From assembly GCA_014885115.2 (NCBI GenBank), contig WKLE02000399.1:1-31286 (forward strand): a stretch of 31,286 bases of DNA, in the 5' to 3' direction. The notes beneath the pieces were generated by a model. It saw only the letters and a program-made list of their open reading frames with translations, searched no databases and had not been told where the DNA came from. Positions 30,739 to 31,286 of this stretch are shown here, one piece after another; the first letter of the stretch is position 1, and each line of letters begins with the position of its first letter. A program made the translations under genes and the position numbers. The stretch is from Asterionellopsis glacialis. Taxonomy: Eukaryota; Bacillariophyta; Plagiogrammaphyceae; Rhaphoneidales; Asterionellopsidaceae.

Positions 30739-31286
30739 GACTTTTTCTTATTGAATTGTAAAGTGAGTGCACCGTTGCGTGGAATTCTGCCTTTCTATCT
30801 CTGCTGTCTTCACAAGCTTTCGAAATGCCATTGTAGGTCCTCTATCTCCAGACGAAAGAGAAATAAATATGATCCGTGTTATCAAAAAGAACAAGTATAT
30901 CGGTTACACAAACGTAATACAAAATGGCACAAACAGATCCCTGAAATCACCTTCACCGTTCTCTAGGTGTAGAGTCTACAGGAATGCAGTACGGAAATCA
31001 TAGTCTAGATTTCTCTCTAGAGAGAAGAGTCTCTCTACAGGGGGAGAAGTCCTGCTTTGTGGCACCAAACCGCCACAAACCTCTGCTTCTTTACAACTTA
31101 ATTAAGGATTAGGTTTTCACCACATGAGATTTTCAAAAAAAGGCGCGCCAGTTTTTCATCAGATTTTGAGATTTTCGAAAAAAGGCGCGCCAGTTTTTTT
31201 GGCTCCATGCGATTTCTCTCATACAAGAGCAGCCTGTAAGACCTACATAGTACACACCGAGACCTGAGAGATCAAGAAACTACTTC
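30739..31286. promoter_or_regulatory. 5' flank of the aconitase-X gene
   Basis: No gene is seen. CTCTAGG, GTAGAGTCTAC and TCTCTCTAGAGAGAAGAGTCTCT form overlapping short inverted repeats at about 30960-31040. These are followed by the GGCGCGCC tandem repeat, listed separately. The ATG at 30738 is preceded by an AT-rich leader. Confidence 0.45.
31126..31198. repeat. Two 31-bp direct copies each carrying GGCGCGCC, 42 bp apart
   Basis: GAGATTTTC(A/G)AAAAAAGGCGCGCC followed by AGTTTTT occurs at 31126-31156 and 31168-31198 with one difference. GGCGCGCC is at 31142-31149 and 31184-31191, flanked on the left by A and on the right by T runs. The sites lie about 400-450 bp before the aconitase-X start. 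An 8-bp all-GC palindrome is improbable in AT-rich DNA; E2F-type binding (TTTGGCGC) is a possible reading. Confidence 0.8.

Noticed and set aside
1..31286. CRISPR arrays, bacterial operons, Shine-Dalgarno sites, phage genes
   Set aside because: Introns, targeting peptides and gene families show a eukaryotic nuclear locus. The tandem repeats seen have no spacer-repeat layout.

Overview
The window looks like nuclear DNA of a photosynthetic stramenopile, most probably a diatom. It is AT-rich and has short GT-AG introns with GTAAGT- or GTACGT-like donors. Two genes encode precursors with a signal peptide ending in the ASAF/ASSF-type motif used to cross the four membranes of a red-algal-derived plastid: HCF136 and a pseudouridine synthase. 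The genus cannot be named from the sequence alone.

Positions 1 to about 6,600 are a mobile-element graveyard. A truncated Ty3/gypsy pol relic with in-frame stops runs leftward from about 790 and off the window edge. A DDE-transposase-like C-terminal fragment lies near 2,000. There is a perfect 76-bp tandem duplication, a 42/43-bp tandem repeat, and a decayed unknown coding region (3978-5950) ending in a Cys/His cluster.

Positions 6,698 to 14,910 hold an eight-repeat propeller-like protein (+), CPSF73, the pre-mRNA 3'-end endonuclease (+), and a seven-exon plastid-type S4-domain pseudouridine synthase (-). The last two are tail to tail with 84 bp between stop codons. The synthase needs a 9-nt microexon to complete its catalytic motif.

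Positions 14,911 to 16,948 are non-coding as far as I can see. They are followed by a Gfo/Idh/MocA oxidoreductase resembling D-galacturonate reductase (+), a tentative Pro/Gly/Tyr-rich protein (-), HCF136 for photosystem II assembly (-), and COX15 heme A synthase (-).

Positions 22,944 to 25,918 are gene-poor: one doubtful small ORF, a cluster of four TGACGT sites, and palindromic GTACCGGTAC and GGCGCGCC elements. Next come a membrane-anchored coiled-coil protein (+, three exons) and a fused aconitase-X-type dehydratase (-, four exons), which converge.

The genes do not form a pathway; this is ordinary eukaryotic housekeeping order. The strongest observations are the microexon and a GTACC/GGTAC-rich, partly palindromic sequence class. 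That class recurs on the 5' side of most genes and is absent or nearly absent from the three tail-to-tail junctions. I did not find a convincing entirely new multi-gene system.
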